Shown: positions 17,856-28,325, numbered from the stretch's first letter. The stretch is 64,000 bases of DNA from Azonexus sp. (GCF_023150235.1 NZ_JAKLLH010000007.1:1-64000), one strand, 5' to 3'. Numbers and translations are program-made. The notes: generated from the sequence alone by a model not told the origin.

Positions 17856-19217
17856 TTACTCGCCGCTGCTACGGTCAACGTCGTTCCCGGCCGATATTTC
17901 ATTGCCCGGCTTTTTCTTGCGCCGACGGCGCTTCTTCTTGTCGCCGGCGGCTTCCGGCAGCAGCATTTCGCCCCGCTGCTCGAAGTCGACGCGCTGGAAG
18001 CGCGTCCACCAGTCGGCGATTTCCATTTCGATCTCGCCGGCCTGGGCGCGCAGCACCAGGAAGTCGTAAGCGGCGCGGAAGCGCGGCTGTTCGAGCAGGG
18101 CATAGGGACGCTTGCCGGCGCGCTGTTCGAAGCGTGGCTGCAGCGACCAGATTTCCTTGATGTCGCCGACGATGCGGCGGGTGATCGCGAGCTTTTCCGC
18201 CTGGACGTCGAGAACGTGGTCCATTGCCTGATACAGCGCCGGGATCTTCAATTCGCCTTTGGCCTTCAGCTTTTCCCAGTGCATCAGCACTTCGTGCCAG
18301 AGCAGGGTGGCGAACAGGAAACCGGGCGAACTGCCCTTGCCCTTGCGGATCCGCTCATCGGTGTTGGCCAGCGCCAGCATCACGAACTTTTCCCCGAGCG
18401 GCTGTTCGAGAATCACGTCGAGCAGCGGCAGCAGGCCGTGGTGCAGGCCTTCGTCGCGCAACTGGCGCAGGCACTTGACCGCGTGGCCCGAGGTCAGCAG
18501 CTTGAGCATTTCGTCGAACAGCCGGGCCGGCGGTACGTTCTCCAGCAGGCGGGTCATTTCGCGGATCGGGTGCTTGGCATCCGGGTCGATCTGCAGCCCG
18601 AGCTTGGCCGCCAGGCGGACGGCGCGGAGCATGCGCACCGGGTCTTCCCGGTAGCGCACTTTGGGCTCACCGATCATGCGCAGGGTTTTCGCTTTGAGGT
18701 CGCCGACGCCGTGGTGGTAGTCGATGATCGCCTCGGTCGCCGGGTCGTAATACAGTGCGTTGGCGGTGAAGTCGCGGCGCGCCGCGTCTTCGGCCTGGGT
18801 GCCGAAAACGTTGTCGTGCAGCACGCGGCCGTGCTCGTCCTTTTTGGTGTTGGCATCGAGCTCGCCGCGGAAGGTGGTGACCTCGATGGTTTCCTGCCCC
18901 ATCATCACATGCACGATCTGGAAGCGGCGGCCGATGATCCGCGAGCGGCGGAAGCAGGCGCGAACCTGCTCCGGCGTGGCATTGGTCGCAACGTCGAAAT
19001 CCTTGGGCTCGGCGCCGATCAGCAGGTCGCGCACCGCGCCGCCCACGACGAAGGCCTTGTAGCCGTGCTGCTGCAGGGTTTCGCAGGTGCGGCGGCTGCC
19101 CGAACTGAGGCGGTCGCGGGTGATGCCGTGGCTGGAAACCGGGATGACGGCCGGTTCGTGCTTGCTGGGGGCGGCTTTTTTGCCGCCGAAAACGCGGGAA
19201 ATGAGTTTGCGGATCAC
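17856..19217 (-). CDS. pcnB: Poly(A) polymerase I
   Basis: A 453-residue class II nucleotidyltransferase that adds poly(A) tails to RNA. Head-domain motifs: FVVGGAVRDLLIG, PKDFDVATNA (catalytic Asp pair) and RRDFTANAL. The tRNA-NTase-like neck RMLRAVRLAAKLG is present, and the C-terminus is very basic (KKKRRRRKKK), a PcnB feature that separates it from CCA-adding enzymes. Confidence 0.95.
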   Translation of the reverse strand: MIRKLISRVFGGKKAAPSKHEPAVIPVSSHGITRDRLSSGSRRTCETLQQHGYKAFVVGGAVRDLLIGAEPKDFDVATNATPEQVRACFRRSRIIGRRFQIVHVMMGQETIEVTTFRGELDANTKKDEHGRVLHDNVFGTQAEDAARRDFTANALYYDPATEAIIDYHHGVGDLKAKTLRMIGEPKVRYREDPVRMLRAVRLAAKLGLQIDPDAKHPIREMTRLLENVPPARLFDEMLKLLTSGHAVKCLRQLRDEGLHHGLLPLLDVILEQPLGEKFVMLALANTDERIRKGKGSSPGFLFATLLWHEVLMHWEKLKAKGELKIPALYQAMDHVLDVQAEKLAITRRIVGDIKEIWSLQPRFEQRAGKRPYALLEQPRFRAAYDFLVLRAQAGEIEMEIADWWTRFQRVDFEQRGEMLLPEAAGDKKKRRRRKKKPGNEISAGNDVDRSSGE

Positions 19218-19319
19218 GGGAAAAGGAAATGTTGCACTGCGAAAACCTGCGGATTCTACCGGAAGGCGTGGGGCTTTATACGCAATCGCCGGCGAAGAGT
19301 GTCTGCGACCCGGTGAAAC

Positions 19320-19988
19320 TCAGCGCAAGCTGAGCGTCGTCCAGCCCGCGGCGGTAGCGTGCGCGCGCAGTTTGTCGTCGGGATCGACGGCCACCGGATG
19401 GGTCACTTTTTGCATCAGCGGCAGGTCGTTGTGCGAGTCGCTGTAGAAATAGCTTTTCTCGAAGCTGCCCCACCACAGGCCCTGGCTTTCCAGCCACTGC
19501 TCGACGCGGGTGATCTTGCCGCCCTGGAACGACGGGGTGCCGGTCGGCTGGCCGGAAAAACGGCCGCTGCCGACGTCGACCGCGGGAATTGTGCCGATCA
19601 GGTTGGCGATCCCGAATTCGCGGGCGATCGGGCCGGTGACGAAGCTGTTGGTCGCGGTGACGATGGCGCACAGGTCGCCGCTGGCCAGGTGTTCGAGTAC
19701 CAGCGTCCGCGCTTGCGGCGTGACGATCGGGCGGATGTGGCGTTCCATGTACTCGCGGTGCCAAGCGTCGAGCTCACTGCGCTCATGGCGTGCCAGCGGC
19801 GCCAGCTGGAATTCGAGGAAGGCGTAGATGTCGAGCGTGCCGGCCTTGTAGTGCTCGTAGAACTCGATGTTCTTCGCTTCCTGCAACTCGCGGTCGACGA
19901 CCCCCCGGGAAATCAGGAATTGCGCCCATTCGAAATCGGAGTCGCCGGCAAGAAGAGTGTTGTCGAGGTCAAAGAGGGCTAGGTTCAT
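19320..19988 (-). CDS. HAD-superfamily (IB) hydrolase, SerB/CicA-like
   Basis: A 222-residue HAD phosphatase. Motif I is FDLDNTLLAGDSD, motif II Thr/Ser is in AIVTATNSF, and motif III/IV is YFYSDSHNDLPLM. The subfamily is HAD-IB (phosphoserine phosphatase-like, CicA group); the substrate cannot be read from sequence. Start ATG 19988 (MNLALFDLD). It lies 65 bases after hda, a common pairing in Betaproteobacteria. Confidence 0.9.
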   Translation of the reverse strand: MNLALFDLDNTLLAGDSDFEWAQFLISRGVVDRELQEAKNIEFYEHYKAGTLDIYAFLEFQLAPLARHERSELDAWHREYMERHIRPIVTPQARTLVLEHLASGDLCAIVTATNSFVTGPIAREFGIANLIGTIPAVDVGSGRFSGQPTGTPSFQGGKITRVEQWLESQGLWWGSFEKSYFYSDSHNDLPLMQKVTHPVAVDPDDKLRAHATAAGWTTLSLR

Positions 19989-20053
19989 GGTCGGAGGTTT
20001 CGGCTGGGCAAAAGGATGAAAGAGGCGGTAAAGCAGGCTGCGGGGCGAGCCGC

Positions 20054-20704
20054 TCAGGGCGCGTATTGCTGCAGCAGTTCGCGCAGCAGCGGCAGGGTCA
20101 GCGGACGTTTCTGCTCCAGCGAATACTGGTCGAGCGCCAGCAGCAGCATGGCCAGGGTGCGCATGTCGCGGCTGACGTGGCGCAACAGGTAGTTGCTGAT
20201 CTCGGCTGGCAGGCGCAGCGCTCGTTCCCTGGCCAGCGCATTGAGCGCCTCGATCTTTTCGCCGTCGGAGAGCGGCTGCAAGCGGTAGATCAGGCCGGAG
20301 CCGAGGCGGGTGCGCAAATCCTCGCGCAGCGCCAGGTGCGCCGGCGGTTGCGGTGCGGCGGTGAGCAGCCGGCCGGCGGCGGCCTTGAGCTGGTTGAACA
20401 GCGCGAACAGTGCGACCTGGCCGTCGGTATCGAGCCGGTCGACGTTGTCGATGGCCAGCTCGCCGGCAGCGACAACGCCGCCCAGGCCGGGGTTGAGCGC
20501 GGCATCGACGTAGGCGAAGCCGCTGGCCTGGAGCAAGTGCGAACGGCCGCAACCGGACTCGCCGTAAAGCGCGAAGGAGGTATCGGCGCGCACCCCGGCC
20601 AGCCATTCGGTCAGCGCCGCGACGGTTTCGGCATTGCTGCCGGCGACGAAGTTATCCAGCGTCGGCGGGCTGTCGGGCACGAGGTCGAGGGTGAGTTGGC
20701 GCAT
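20054..20704 (-). CDS. hda: DnaA inactivator Hda
   Basis: A 216-residue AAA+ protein related to DnaA domain III that promotes DnaA-ATP hydrolysis together with the beta clamp. The N-terminal MRQLTLDL is the clamp-binding motif. The P-loop reads GESGCGRSH and the Walker B region AIDNVDRLD. It lacks the DNA-binding domain IV, which separates it from DnaA. Confidence 0.93.
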   Translation of the reverse strand: MRQLTLDLVPDSPPTLDNFVAGSNAETVAALTEWLAGVRADTSFALYGESGCGRSHLLQASGFAYVDAALNPGLGGVVAAGELAIDNVDRLDTDGQVALFALFNQLKAAAGRLLTAAPQPPAHLALREDLRTRLGSGLIYRLQPLSDGEKIEALNALARERALRLPAEISNYLLRHVSRDMRTLAMLLLALDQYSLEQKRPLTLPLLRELLQQYAP

Positions 20705-20907
20705 GGCTGGGCGGTAAACGACGAGGCGCGGATTTTACTTTGAAACGCGGCTGCTGCGGCGGAGCAAGCCTCTTTGCCGGCCAATCGCTTGTCCGGTCAT
20801 TGATGATTGTCGATTATTCGACAGTACCCGGCCGGAGGCTCTATATTGAAGATCGGGAGCCGTTTGGGTAAAAGAGCCCGCTCCGCTTCGCGGGAAGGAG
20901 ACGATCG

Positions 20908-21990
20908 ATGAAATGCCGTGGTCAAGGTTCGGTGGCTTGCTGGCGCAGCTTCGTGTGCGGCTTGGCCCTGTGTCTGCCCACTTTTTTACCTGCGGCGGAG
21001 GGGGATGCTCTGCCGCTGGCCGATTCTCCCGCCGTCGATGTCGGTATCCAGCCCTTGGGCATTCCTTCCGGGGTGATCAGCGCGGTGATGCGGCGTGATC
21101 GCTTCTTGCAGCGGGCACTCGACGAACTTGCCACTCCCGGGCAGTTTCACCCCTTCTGGCGTGGCCCGGCGATCGTGCCGCTGCTGGCTTCCCGGCAACT
21201 GGAGGCCGGCCTGCTCGGCGACATGCCGACCCTGATGGCAACGGTCGGTGGGGGCGCGCTCATTGTCGGTCTGGTCAAGCAGACATCGACGGCCATTGTC
21301 GGACGTGGCATGGCTCAGGTTGGCGAACTGGCGGGAAAACGCATCGCCTATGTCGAAGGTTCGAGTGCGCATCACACCCTGTTGCAGGGTTTGCGTTCGG
21401 CCGGTCTTGACGAGACCCAGGTCAGGCTGCTACCGATGGCAGTGACCGAAATGCCCGATGCCCTGGCCAGCGGGCAGATCGATGCCTTTGCTGGCTGGGA
21501 GCCGGCCCCGGCAATCGCCCTGGCCGCTCATCACCGGAATCGCGTCATCTTTCGCGGTCTGACCAGCGATTACCTGGTATTCGCTCAGAGTTTCGTCGAT
21601 AGCCGCCCGGAGTCGGCGCTGCAACTGACTGCCGCCTTTGTTCGGGCTCTGGCTTGGATGCGACGTTCGCAGGATAACCTCGAACGCGCCGTGCGCTGGA
21701 TGAAGGCCGATGCCCTGGCCTTTTCCGGTAAGGTGCTCACGGTTGACGACGCACAGGCTGCGCGCATCGTGCGCCAGGATATTCTCGATGTTCCTTCGGC
21801 CCCCGTGATTCCGGGGCGTCTGACGACCCCGCCGTTGCGCAGCGAGTTCGATTTTCTCGTCCGCCAGGGCCGTTTGCCGGAAACGGCGCGCTGGTCGGTG
21901 GTTGAGTCCGCCCTGCGTTACGAGGGATTGACGCGGGTGATGGCCGAGCCAGGGCGTTATCGGCTGAGCGTTTTCGATTACGAGAACTGA
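20908..21990 (+). CDS. ABC-type (NMT1/SsuA-like) solute-binding protein
   Basis: A 360-residue exported protein with an N-terminal signal peptide (about residues 1-29, ending PTFLPAAEG). It matches the nitrate/sulfonate/taurine binding-protein fold: [30 protein letters not shown] and [13 protein letters not shown]. No permease or ATPase is adjacent; instead it ends two bases before a hybrid histidine kinase. The likely role is a periplasmic ligand sensor for that kinase (inference). RBS AAGGAG is eight bases upstream of ATG 20908. Confidence 0.85.
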   Translation: MKCRGQGSVACWRSFVCGLALCLPTFLPAAEGDALPLADSPAVDVGIQPLGIPSGVISAVMRRDRFLQRALDELATPGQFHPFWRGPAIVPLLASRQLEAGLLGDMPTLMATVGGGALIVGLVKQTSTAIVGRGMAQVGELAGKRIAYVEGSSAHHTLLQGLRSAGLDETQVRLLPMAVTEMPDALASGQIDAFAGWEPAPAIALAAHHRNRVIFRGLTSDYLVFAQSFVDSRPESALQLTAAFVRALAWMRRSQDNLERAVRWMKADALAFSGKVLTVDDAQAARIVRQDILDVPSAPVIPGRLTTPPLRSEFDFLVRQGRLPETARWSVVESALRYEGLTRVMAEPGRYRLSVFDYEN

Positions 21991-21992
21991 GC

Positions 21993-24900
21993 ATGATCTG
22001 GCGTGCGCTCTCTCGTGTTCACTCGTTTTCGGCCCGGATCAGCCGCTATTTTGCCCTCATTTTCACCCTGAGCATTGCCGCCGTGATGAGTGCCTGGTAC
22101 CTCGGCGTGCCGGCCCTGGGGCTGGCGGGAGAGCGTCAGCGCCATGTTACCGCCGCGCTGTTGCTGCTTGAGCAGGGGGCGGATCATCAGCAGGCCTTAC
22201 TCGTTTCGCGCCTCAAGGAGCGGCGCGGCGATCTGCGGCTGCTTTCCGCGCACCCCGCCATTCTCCGTGCTTTATTGCGGCAGACAGCGGATGCGGAAAA
22301 GGCGCTCGGAGAGGCTCTGGAGGGTATGCTCGATGCCTATCCCGGGCATTACCGGCATGTGCAGTTGCTCGACCCGGAGAGTGGCAAAGTGCGTTTCAGT
22401 ACCGCCGCGGCTTACCTCGGACGACATCCGCTGGCCGAGGAGCTGTTGCGCACCATGAGCGAGCCCGGTGTCGATGAACTGGTGCGACTCCTGCCCGACC
22501 CGGAGGGGCACGGAAGCGTGCTGGCGGTATTGCGCCGGGTTTCCGCCCCGGAGCAGGATGCGCTTCCTCCGGGGCGGCCTCTGGCGCTGATCCTGGCGGT
22601 GTTGAACCATGAGCAGTTGTTGCAGAGCGCCGATACCGTCGTTTCGCCCTTGCGCGGTGGCCAGCGGCAGATGTTGCTGGCCGATAGCGCGGGTGATGTG
22701 TTGCTCAATACCCTGGCCGGGCAGCCGGGAGCCGGCGCGGTGTTGCGTCTGCTCGGGGTGGCGCATGGTTTTGAGGGTAGCCTTGCGCAGACTCTGGAAA
22801 CGCTGGGCGAAGTGGTTGCCAGCTACCGTCATGTGCCGATCAATGGCACGCAGGGCCTGCGTCTGGTGCACTTTCAGCGCAAGGAGGAAATGCTGGAAGG
22901 AATTGGCGAGGTGCGCAGCGCCCTGATCGTCGTCGGCAGTGTTTTCCTTCTTGTCGGCCTGATTCTCGTTTGGGGGGCTGCCAGGCGCTTGACCTTGCCG
23001 CTGGCGCGCATGGCCGAGACGGCGCATGCCTTCGGCTCGGGCGAACGGCACCGGCGGGTCGAACTCGGTACCGAAACCTGCGCTGAATTCCAGGCACTGG
23101 GCTTGGCCTTCAACCGTATGGCGGAGCAGGTCAGCGAGGCGCAGAGCGGTCTCGAACTCCGGGTTGCCGAACGGACCGTGGCGCTGGAGCGCGAGCGGCG
23201 CTTTCTCAAGACCGTGATCCAGGCGGCACCGGCGATGATCTGGCTCAAGGATCCGGAAGGGGTTTATCTCGCCTGCAATACCGAATTCGAGCGTTTCTTC
23301 GGTGCCGGCGAAGCCGATATCGTCGGCCATACCGACTACGATTTTGTCGAGCGGGAACTCGCCGATTTCTTCCGTCAGCACGACCGCGAAGCCGTCGAGT
23401 GCGGCGGTCCGTCGGTCAACGAAGAATGGGTCACCTACGCCGATGGTGGCGCGCGCGTCTTGCTGGAAACCACCAAGACACCGATGTACGCGGCCAATGG
23501 CGATCTGCTGGGCGTGCTTGGCATCGGTCACGACATTACCGAGCGGGTGTTGATGCTGGAAGGTATCCGCGAGCGGGAAGCGCGTTTTCACGCCTACTTC
23601 GATTACGCGATGATCGGCATGGCCATTACCAGCCCGGAAAAGGGCTGGCTCGAAGTCAATGACGCCCTCTGTCGATCCTTTGGCTACACCCGCGAGGCGC
23701 TTTGCCGCATGACCTGGTCCGAGCTGACGCATCCCGACGATCTGGCCGCGGATGTCGAGCAGTTCGGGCGCCTGCTCGCCGGTGAAATCAATGGTTATGC
23801 GATGGATAAACGTTTCATCCATCGCGATGGGCATGCCGTCCCCACTCGGCTGGCAGTGAGTGTCGTGCGTAAAGCCGATGGTGCCGTCGACTACTGCGTC
23901 GCGATGGTCGAGGATATTTCCGGGCGTAAGCTGGCCGAGGCGCGCTTGCTCGAATATCAGAACCATTTGCTGGAAATGGTCGAGGCGCGCACCGCCGACC
24001 TGGCCCAGGCGAAGGAGGAGGCCGAGCGCGCCAGTCGGGCCAAGAGCACCTTCCTGGCCAACATGAGCCACGAGCTGCGGACGCCGATGAACGGCGTGCT
24101 CGGCATGATCGCCCTGGCCCGCAAGCGGATGAGCGATCCACGCGGCGAAGAGCAGCTCGAGCGGGCGCGCACTTCGGCCGAGCATCTGCTGGGAATACTC
24201 AATGACATCCTCGATCTGTCGAAAATCGAGGCCGAGTGCATGAGCCTGGAAAAGATACCTCTCCACCTGTCGACCGTGTTTGGCAACGTTTACTCCATGC
24301 TCAGCGCCCGTGCCGAGGAAAAAGGGCTGAGCCTGCGCATCGACCTTCCCTGGGAACTGGGGCGCAAGGCCCTGCTCGGCGATCCCCTGCGCCTGGGGCA
24401 GATACTCAACAACCTGGCGGCGAATGCGATCAAGTTCAGCCAGCAGGGCGAGGTGCGCATCGGCGCCGAGATCCTGGCTGGCGATGTTCCCGAAAGCGGC
24501 GACGAGTCGGGGGTCCTGCTGCGTTTTTGTGTCGAGGACCAAGGAATAGGCATTGGCGAGGAAGAACAGGCACGGCTGTTCAATCCTTTCGTTCAGGCCG
24601 ACGAATCGATGACGCGAAGGTTCGGCGGCACCGGGTTGGGCCTGGCGATCAGCAAGCGGCTGGCCGAATTGATGGGAGGGCGGATCGGCGTCCGCAGCCA
24701 GCCGGGGCAGGGGAGCTGTTTCTGGTTTACGGTCCGCCTGCAACTGGCCGATACCCCGGGGGGCATCAACCCGGCAAGCCACCCGGCCGAGGAAGCCGCC
24801 GAGGCTCGTCTGCGCCGGGATTTTGCCGGAGTGCGCGTGCTTCTGGCCGAAGACGAACCGATCAGCCAGGCGGTCATGCAGGGGGCGCTCGACGAGGTTG

Positions 24901-25205
24901 GCATCAGCAGCGACCTGGCGGACGATGGCGCCGCCGCCGTGAAGCTCGCCGCCACCCGGGAATACGCTCTGATCCTGATGGACATGCAGATGCCGCGCAT
25001 GAACGGCATCGAAGCCGCACGGGCGATCCGTCGGGATTCGCTGAATCGCGACACTCCCATCGTCGCCCTTACCGCCAACGCCTTCGAGCAGGACCGCCTG
25101 GCCTGCCTCGACGCCGGGATGAACGACCACATCAGCAAACCGGTCGACCTGGAGCGCGTTTATGCCACGCTGCACCGCTGGTTGCGACGCGGCAGGCAGG
25201 CTTGA
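21993..25205 (+). CDS. Hybrid sensor histidine kinase (HAMP, two PAS, receiver)
   Basis: A 1070-residue membrane kinase. Order: span (about 22-45), large periplasmic region (to about 308), span (about 310-332), HAMP (to about 390), PAS (about 405-525), PAS (about 530-655), dimerisation domain with phospho-acceptor His693 in [10 protein letters not shown], ATPase domain (N box [11 protein letters not shown] boxes DQGIGIG and GGTGLGLAI), and a C-terminal receiver with Asp997 in [10 protein letters not shown] substrate-binding protein is encoded two bases upstream, and no separate regulator follows, so the output partner (an Hpt or another regulator) is elsewhere. Confidence 0.95.
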   Translation: MIWRALSRVHSFSARISRYFALIFTLSIAAVMSAWYLGVPALGLAGERQRHVTAALLLLEQGADHQQALLVSRLKERRGDLRLLSAHPAILRALLRQTADAEKALGEALEGMLDAYPGHYRHVQLLDPESGKVRFSTAAAYLGRHPLAEELLRTMSEPGVDELVRLLPDPEGHGSVLAVLRRVSAPEQDALPPGRPLALILAVLNHEQLLQSADTVVSPLRGGQRQMLLADSAGDVLLNTLAGQPGAGAVLRLLGVAHGFEGSLAQTLETLGEVVASYRHVPINGTQGLRLVHFQRKEEMLEGIGEVRSALIVVGSVFLLVGLILVWGAARRLTLPLARMAETAHAFGSGERHRRVELGTETCAEFQALGLAFNRMAEQVSEAQSGLELRVAERTVALERERRFLKTVIQAAPAMIWLKDPEGVYLACNTEFERFFGAGEADIVGHTDYDFVERELADFFRQHDREAVECGGPSVNEEWVTYADGGARVLLETTKTPMYAANGDLLGVLGIGHDITERVLMLEGIREREARFHAYFDYAMIGMAITSPEKGWLEVNDALCRSFGYTREALCRMTWSELTHPDDLAADVEQFGRLLAGEINGYAMDKRFIHRDGHAVPTRLAVSVVRKADGAVDYCVAMVEDISGRKLAEARLLEYQNHLLEMVEARTADLAQAKEEAERASRAKSTFLANMSHELRTPMNGVLGMIALARKRMSDPRGEEQLERARTSAEHLLGILNDILDLSKIEAECMSLEKIPLHLSTVFGNVYSMLSARAEEKGLSLRIDLPWELGRKALLGDPLRLGQILNNLAANAIKFSQQGEVRIGAEILAGDVPESGDESGVLLRFCVEDQGIGIGEEEQARLFNPFVQADESMTRRFGGTGLGLAISKRLAELMGGRIGVRSQPGQGSCFWFTVRLQLADTPGGINPASHPAEEAAEARLRRDFAGVRVLLAEDEPISQAVMQGALDEVGISSDLADDGAAAVKLAATREYALILMDMQMPRMNGIEAARAIRRDSLNRDTPIVALTANAFEQDRLACLDAGMNDHISKPVDLERVYATLHRWLRRGRQA

Positions 25206-25228
25206 GCGACAGGGCGGAAAAAAGCCCC

Positions 25229-25252
25229 ATTTTCACGGTCGACCGTGAAAAT
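25229..25252. repeat. GTCGAC-type short element, copy C: perfect 24-bp palindrome
   Basis: ATTTTCACGGTC followed by its exact reverse complement, with GGAAAAAA on both sides. It lies between the convergent hybrid kinase and tyrS genes. The 22-bp core is identical to copy G at 59657-59678. Confidence 0.9.
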
Positions 25253-25291
25253 CCGGAAAAAAGCATCCGCGGTGCGTAGCGCGATAGAGGC

Positions 25292-25315
25292 AAAGGCCCC
25301 GCCGTTTGGCGGGGC
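25292..25315 (-). terminator. tyrS: Intrinsic terminator of tyrS
   Basis: Eight-base arms GCCCCGCC / GGCGGGGC with a GTTT loop, eight bases after the tyrS stop. On the minus strand it is followed by CTTTGCC, a weak T-tract. Confidence 0.8.
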
Positions 25316-25322
25316 GCATTGC

Positions 25323-26597
25323 TTACTGCCAGCTGATCAGACCGTAATTCTTCTTGCCCCGGCGCAGGATGCTGAAGCGGCCGAACAGGCGGTCGTCGCC
25401 GACGATCTGGTGGTCGAGCGAATCGGCCTTGACGCCGTTGATCGCGACGCTGCCGCCCGAGATGAAGGTGCGGGCTTCCGACTTGGACTTGGCCAGGCCG
25501 GCGGCCACCAGTGCGTCGATCAGGCCGGCGTTGGCGCCGTCGAGCTGGACGCCGGGCATGCCGTCCTGCGCCAGTTGTTCGAGGTCGTTCTCGGTCAGGT
25601 CGGCGAGCTGGCCGGAAAACAGGCTTTCCGTGATGCGGCGGGCGGCCATCAATGCCACCTCGCCATGCACCAGGCGGGTCGCTTCCTCGGCCAGGATGCG
25701 CTGGGCTTCCGGCTTGCCGCCGCTGGCCTTGTCTGCCGCCTCGATCTCGTTGATCCGGGCGACCGGCAGGAAGGTGAAGAACTTGAGGAACTTGTACACG
25801 TCGGCATCGGCCGTGTTCAGCCAGAACTGGTAGAAGGCGTACGGCGAGGTCTTCTTCGGGTCCAGCCAGACGGCGCCGGACTCGGTCTTGCCGAACTTGG
25901 TGCCGTCGGCCTTGGTGATCAGCGGCACGGTCATGCCGTAGGCCTGGGTCTGGTGCAGGCGGCGGGTCAGGTCGGTGCCGGCGGTGATGTTGCCCCACTG
26001 GTCGGAGCCGCCAACCTGGATCTTGCAGCCGTGGCGCTTGTAGAGCTCGGCGAAGTCGTAGCCCTGCAGCAGGCTGTAGGAAAACTCGGTGTAGGAAATC
26101 CCCTGGTCCTCGCGCACCAGGCGCTGCTGCACCGACTCCTTCTTGATCATGGCATTGACCGAGAAATGCTTGCCGATGTCGCGCAGGAATTCCAGGCAAT
26201 TCATGCCGCTGAACCAGTCGTAGTTGTTGGCCATGATCGCCGCGTTGTCGCCCTCGAACTTGAGGAAGGGCTTGACCTGATCGCGGATCTTGCCGACCCA
26301 GCTGGCGATCACGTCCGGCGTATTCAGCTTGCGCTCGGTGGCCTTGAAGCTGGGGTCGCCGATCATCCCGGTGGCGCCGCCGACCAGCGCGATCGGGGTG
26401 TGGCCGGCATCCTGAAAACGCTTGAGGATCAGCACCGGCACCAGGTGGCCGAGGTGCAGGCTGTCGGCGGTCGGGTCGAAGCCGCAATACAGCGTCACCT
26501 TCTCCTCGGTCAGCATCTGGTCGAGCGTTTCCGCATCGGTGAGCTGGGCGATCAGGCCGCGATCCTGCAGGTCCTGAAGGAGGGGGGACTTGTACAT
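25323..26597 (-). CDS. tyrS: Tyrosyl-tRNA synthetase
   Basis: A 424-residue class I synthetase. HIGH-like motif is HLGH (in [10 protein letters not shown]), the KMSKS-like motif is KFGKT, and tyrosine-binding residues are in YCGFDPTA and [10 protein letters not shown]-terminal S4 RNA-binding domain is present (about 360-420). Full bacterial length. Confidence 0.97.
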   Translation of the reverse strand: MYKSPLLQDLQDRGLIAQLTDAETLDQMLTEEKVTLYCGFDPTADSLHLGHLVPVLILKRFQDAGHTPIALVGGATGMIGDPSFKATERKLNTPDVIASWVGKIRDQVKPFLKFEGDNAAIMANNYDWFSGMNCLEFLRDIGKHFSVNAMIKKESVQQRLVREDQGISYTEFSYSLLQGYDFAELYKRHGCKIQVGGSDQWGNITAGTDLTRRLHQTQAYGMTVPLITKADGTKFGKTESGAVWLDPKKTSPYAFYQFWLNTADADVYKFLKFFTFLPVARINEIEAADKASGGKPEAQRILAEEATRLVHGEVALMAARRITESLFSGQLADLTENDLEQLAQDGMPGVQLDGANAGLIDALVAAGLAKSKSEARTFISGGSVAINGVKADSLDHQIVGDDRLFGRFSILRRGKKNYGLISWQ

Positions 26598-26946
26598 TGC
26601 GTTTTCTCCACGGAATGAGGGAAAAGGAGTGAGGGGCGGTCAGTCGGGCTGGCGGCGGCAGCGGTTCGCGCCGCCGTTGGCCGCCAGCTGGCCGCTGGCG
26701 AAAATTCGAACCCGCGATTTTAGCAGAGCCCCTCCGACGGCTGCCTGCTGCGTGCGGGAATTTGCGGAACGAGAAATTTTTCGGCATTCGATCCGTGCAG
26801 CGAGAAGCCCGGTTCCGGCGAAGGGCTGAATCTCCTGCTGATTTTGCCAGGGTGGTTTGGCATAATCCGAAAGTCCTTCACGATGTCCGTGTCGCCGCTG
26901 CTTGCGGACGGTCGTCTGATTCCTTCGCGTTGATAGGGGGTTTTCC
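26598..26946. other. Divergent intergenic region between tyrS and a lipoprotein gene
   Basis: 349 bases without a supported gene. It should carry both promoters. A TAAAAT hexamer near 26720 on the minus strand and CATAAT near 26865 on the plus strand are -10-like, but neither has a good -35. GGCGGC / GCCGCC arms around 26650-26670 could form a hairpin in the tyrS leader. Otherwise I see nothing. Confidence 0.5.
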
Positions 26947-27711
26947 ATGAACAAGAGCGCCGTGTTGTGCGCGATGCTGGCCGTGGCCGGCTTGTCCGGG
27001 TGTGCGTCGAGGTATGCCGACGTACCGACGCCGACCCGTTTTGAGGCGGCGCAGCAAAAGAAACTGCAGGCGGCCCATCATTGGCAGGTGATTGCCGGTC
27101 ATGTGGCCGATCAGCTGGCCGCCGATCCGGGCATGGGCGACAAGCTGGCGGGGCGCGCCCTGCATGTGCCGCAGCCGGTGGGCGAACAGGCTTTCGTCGA
27201 GGGGTTTCGTGAGCTGCTGATCACCGCCCTCGTCGAGCGCGGCATGCCGGTGGCCACCCGTCCCGATGGGGCGCTGAATGTCGATGTTCGTTACGCCGCC
27301 TATCGTTTTTCACCGGAGCGCGTCGTCAATCAATACCGTTACGGCCAGTTGACCAGCCTGGCGGTGGGGCTCTGGGGGCTGGGGGCCATCGGTGCTTCCG
27401 ACGTCAGCCGCTCGGTCGGCGTCAATGCCGGCGCGGTGCTGGTCGGTCTCGGTGCCTGGCTCGACGGCTTTACCTGGCTGGAGAACGAAGCCAGTGGCCG
27501 GGCGAAGGAGGCCAGCGGTTCCGTGCCGCAGAGCGAAATTGTATTGACGACCTCGATTGCCGATGCCGGCCGGATCATCGCTCGCAAGAGCCATGTCTAC
27601 TTTGTGGTCGATAGCGATGCCGATCTTTACTGGAAACGGCCGGCAGTTGGCGGGGTGCTGCTCAAGCTCGAAGGCGATTGTGGCGGGGAGGTACAAAAAT
27701 GCGCGCGCTGA
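26947..27711 (+). CDS. Predicted lipoprotein, function unknown
   Basis: A 254-residue lipoprotein with lipobox LSGC (Cys near residue 19). After the anchor comes an all-soluble domain with a Gly/Ala-rich hydrophobic stretch (about 137-175, SLAVGLWGLGAIGAS... GLGAWLDGF) and a C-terminal beta-rich part (SHVYFVVDSDADLYW). No family is recognised. The next gene, an FlgO-like lipoprotein, starts inside its last codons, so the two are translated as a coupled pair. Confidence 0.8.
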   Translation: MNKSAVLCAMLAVAGLSGCASRYADVPTPTRFEAAQQKKLQAAHHWQVIAGHVADQLAADPGMGDKLAGRALHVPQPVGEQAFVEGFRELLITALVERGMPVATRPDGALNVDVRYAAYRFSPERVVNQYRYGQLTSLAVGLWGLGAIGASDVSRSVGVNAGAVLVGLGAWLDGFTWLENEASGRAKEASGSVPQSEIVLTTSIADAGRIIARKSHVYFVVDSDADLYWKRPAVGGVLLKLEGDCGGEVQKCAR

Positions 27712-28295
27712 TGACCGGAGTCCTGATCGCGCTGGCTGGCCTGGGGCTGAGTGCCTGCGAGACGATTGCACGCAATGGCGATTTGCCCGAGCCCACCTAC
27801 GAGGAAGCAGGCCGCAACGCCTTCAGCCAGGCCAACTATCAGGCGGTGGCGGAGCTGATGAAACGCTACGGGACCTTGGCGAGCGTCAATAACCGTCCAG
27901 AAAGTGTGGCAGCGCCCTTCATCGTTGCGACCGTGGCCAATATCGACCATCTGGAACAGTCCTCGACACTGGGCCGGCTGATTTCCGAACAGGTTTCCTC
28001 ACGCTTGAGCCAGATGGGGCATCAGGTCGTCGAACTGAAGTTGCGCAACGGCATCTACATGAAGCGTAACGAAGGCGAGTTCCTGCTTACCCGCGAAATC
28101 AAGGAGGTGGCATCGGCGCACCGGGCGCAGGCCGTGGTGCTGGGTACCTATGCCGAAAGTGCTTCTTACCTGCACGTCAGCCTGAAGCTGGTCGATCCCG
28201 CCAGCAGCATGATCCTGTCGGCGCACGATTACACTCTGCCGCTGGATCGACAGGTACGCAGCATGTTGAAGAAGGCGCCTGGCTCGGGGCGCTAG
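27699..28295 (+). CDS. FlgO-like lipoprotein
   Basis: A 198-residue lipoprotein with lipobox LSAC (Cys near residue 18). The following domain resembles FlgO (outer-membrane flagellar-associated lipoprotein of Vibrio): FIVATVANIDHLEQSSTLG, then LISEQVSSRLSQMGHQVVE and AQAVVLGTYAESASYLHVS. The start is ATG 27699 behind GGGGAGG; it overlaps the upstream gene by 13 bases. No flagellar genes are in the window, so a general envelope role is equally possible. Confidence 0.8.
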   Translation: MRALMTGVLIALAGLGLSACETIARNGDLPEPTYEEAGRNAFSQANYQAVAELMKRYGTLASVNNRPESVAAPFIVATVANIDHLEQSSTLGRLISEQVSSRLSQMGHQVVELKLRNGIYMKRNEGEFLLTREIKEVASAHRAQAVVLGTYAESASYLHVSLKLVDPASSMILSAHDYTLPLDRQVRSMLKKAPGSGR

Positions 28296-28325
28296 CAACC
28301 GGCCGGCGAGCGGCGTAGCGCAAGG

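Noticed and set aside
22272..25175. 967-codon frame antisense to the hybrid kinase
   Set aside because: High third-position GC keeps the opposite frame open; the plus-strand protein has all kinase and receiver motifs and the antisense frame has none.
26690..26725. GTTCGAA-containing stretch upstream of tyrS resembling a tRNA T-arm
   Set aside because: The T-stem does not pair well and no acceptor, D or anticodon arms fit; coincidence or at most a short remnant.
25132..26787. 551-codon frame overlapping tyrS in another minus frame
   Set aside because: Arg/Pro/Gly-rich low-complexity translation typical of a shifted frame; tyrS is unambiguous.
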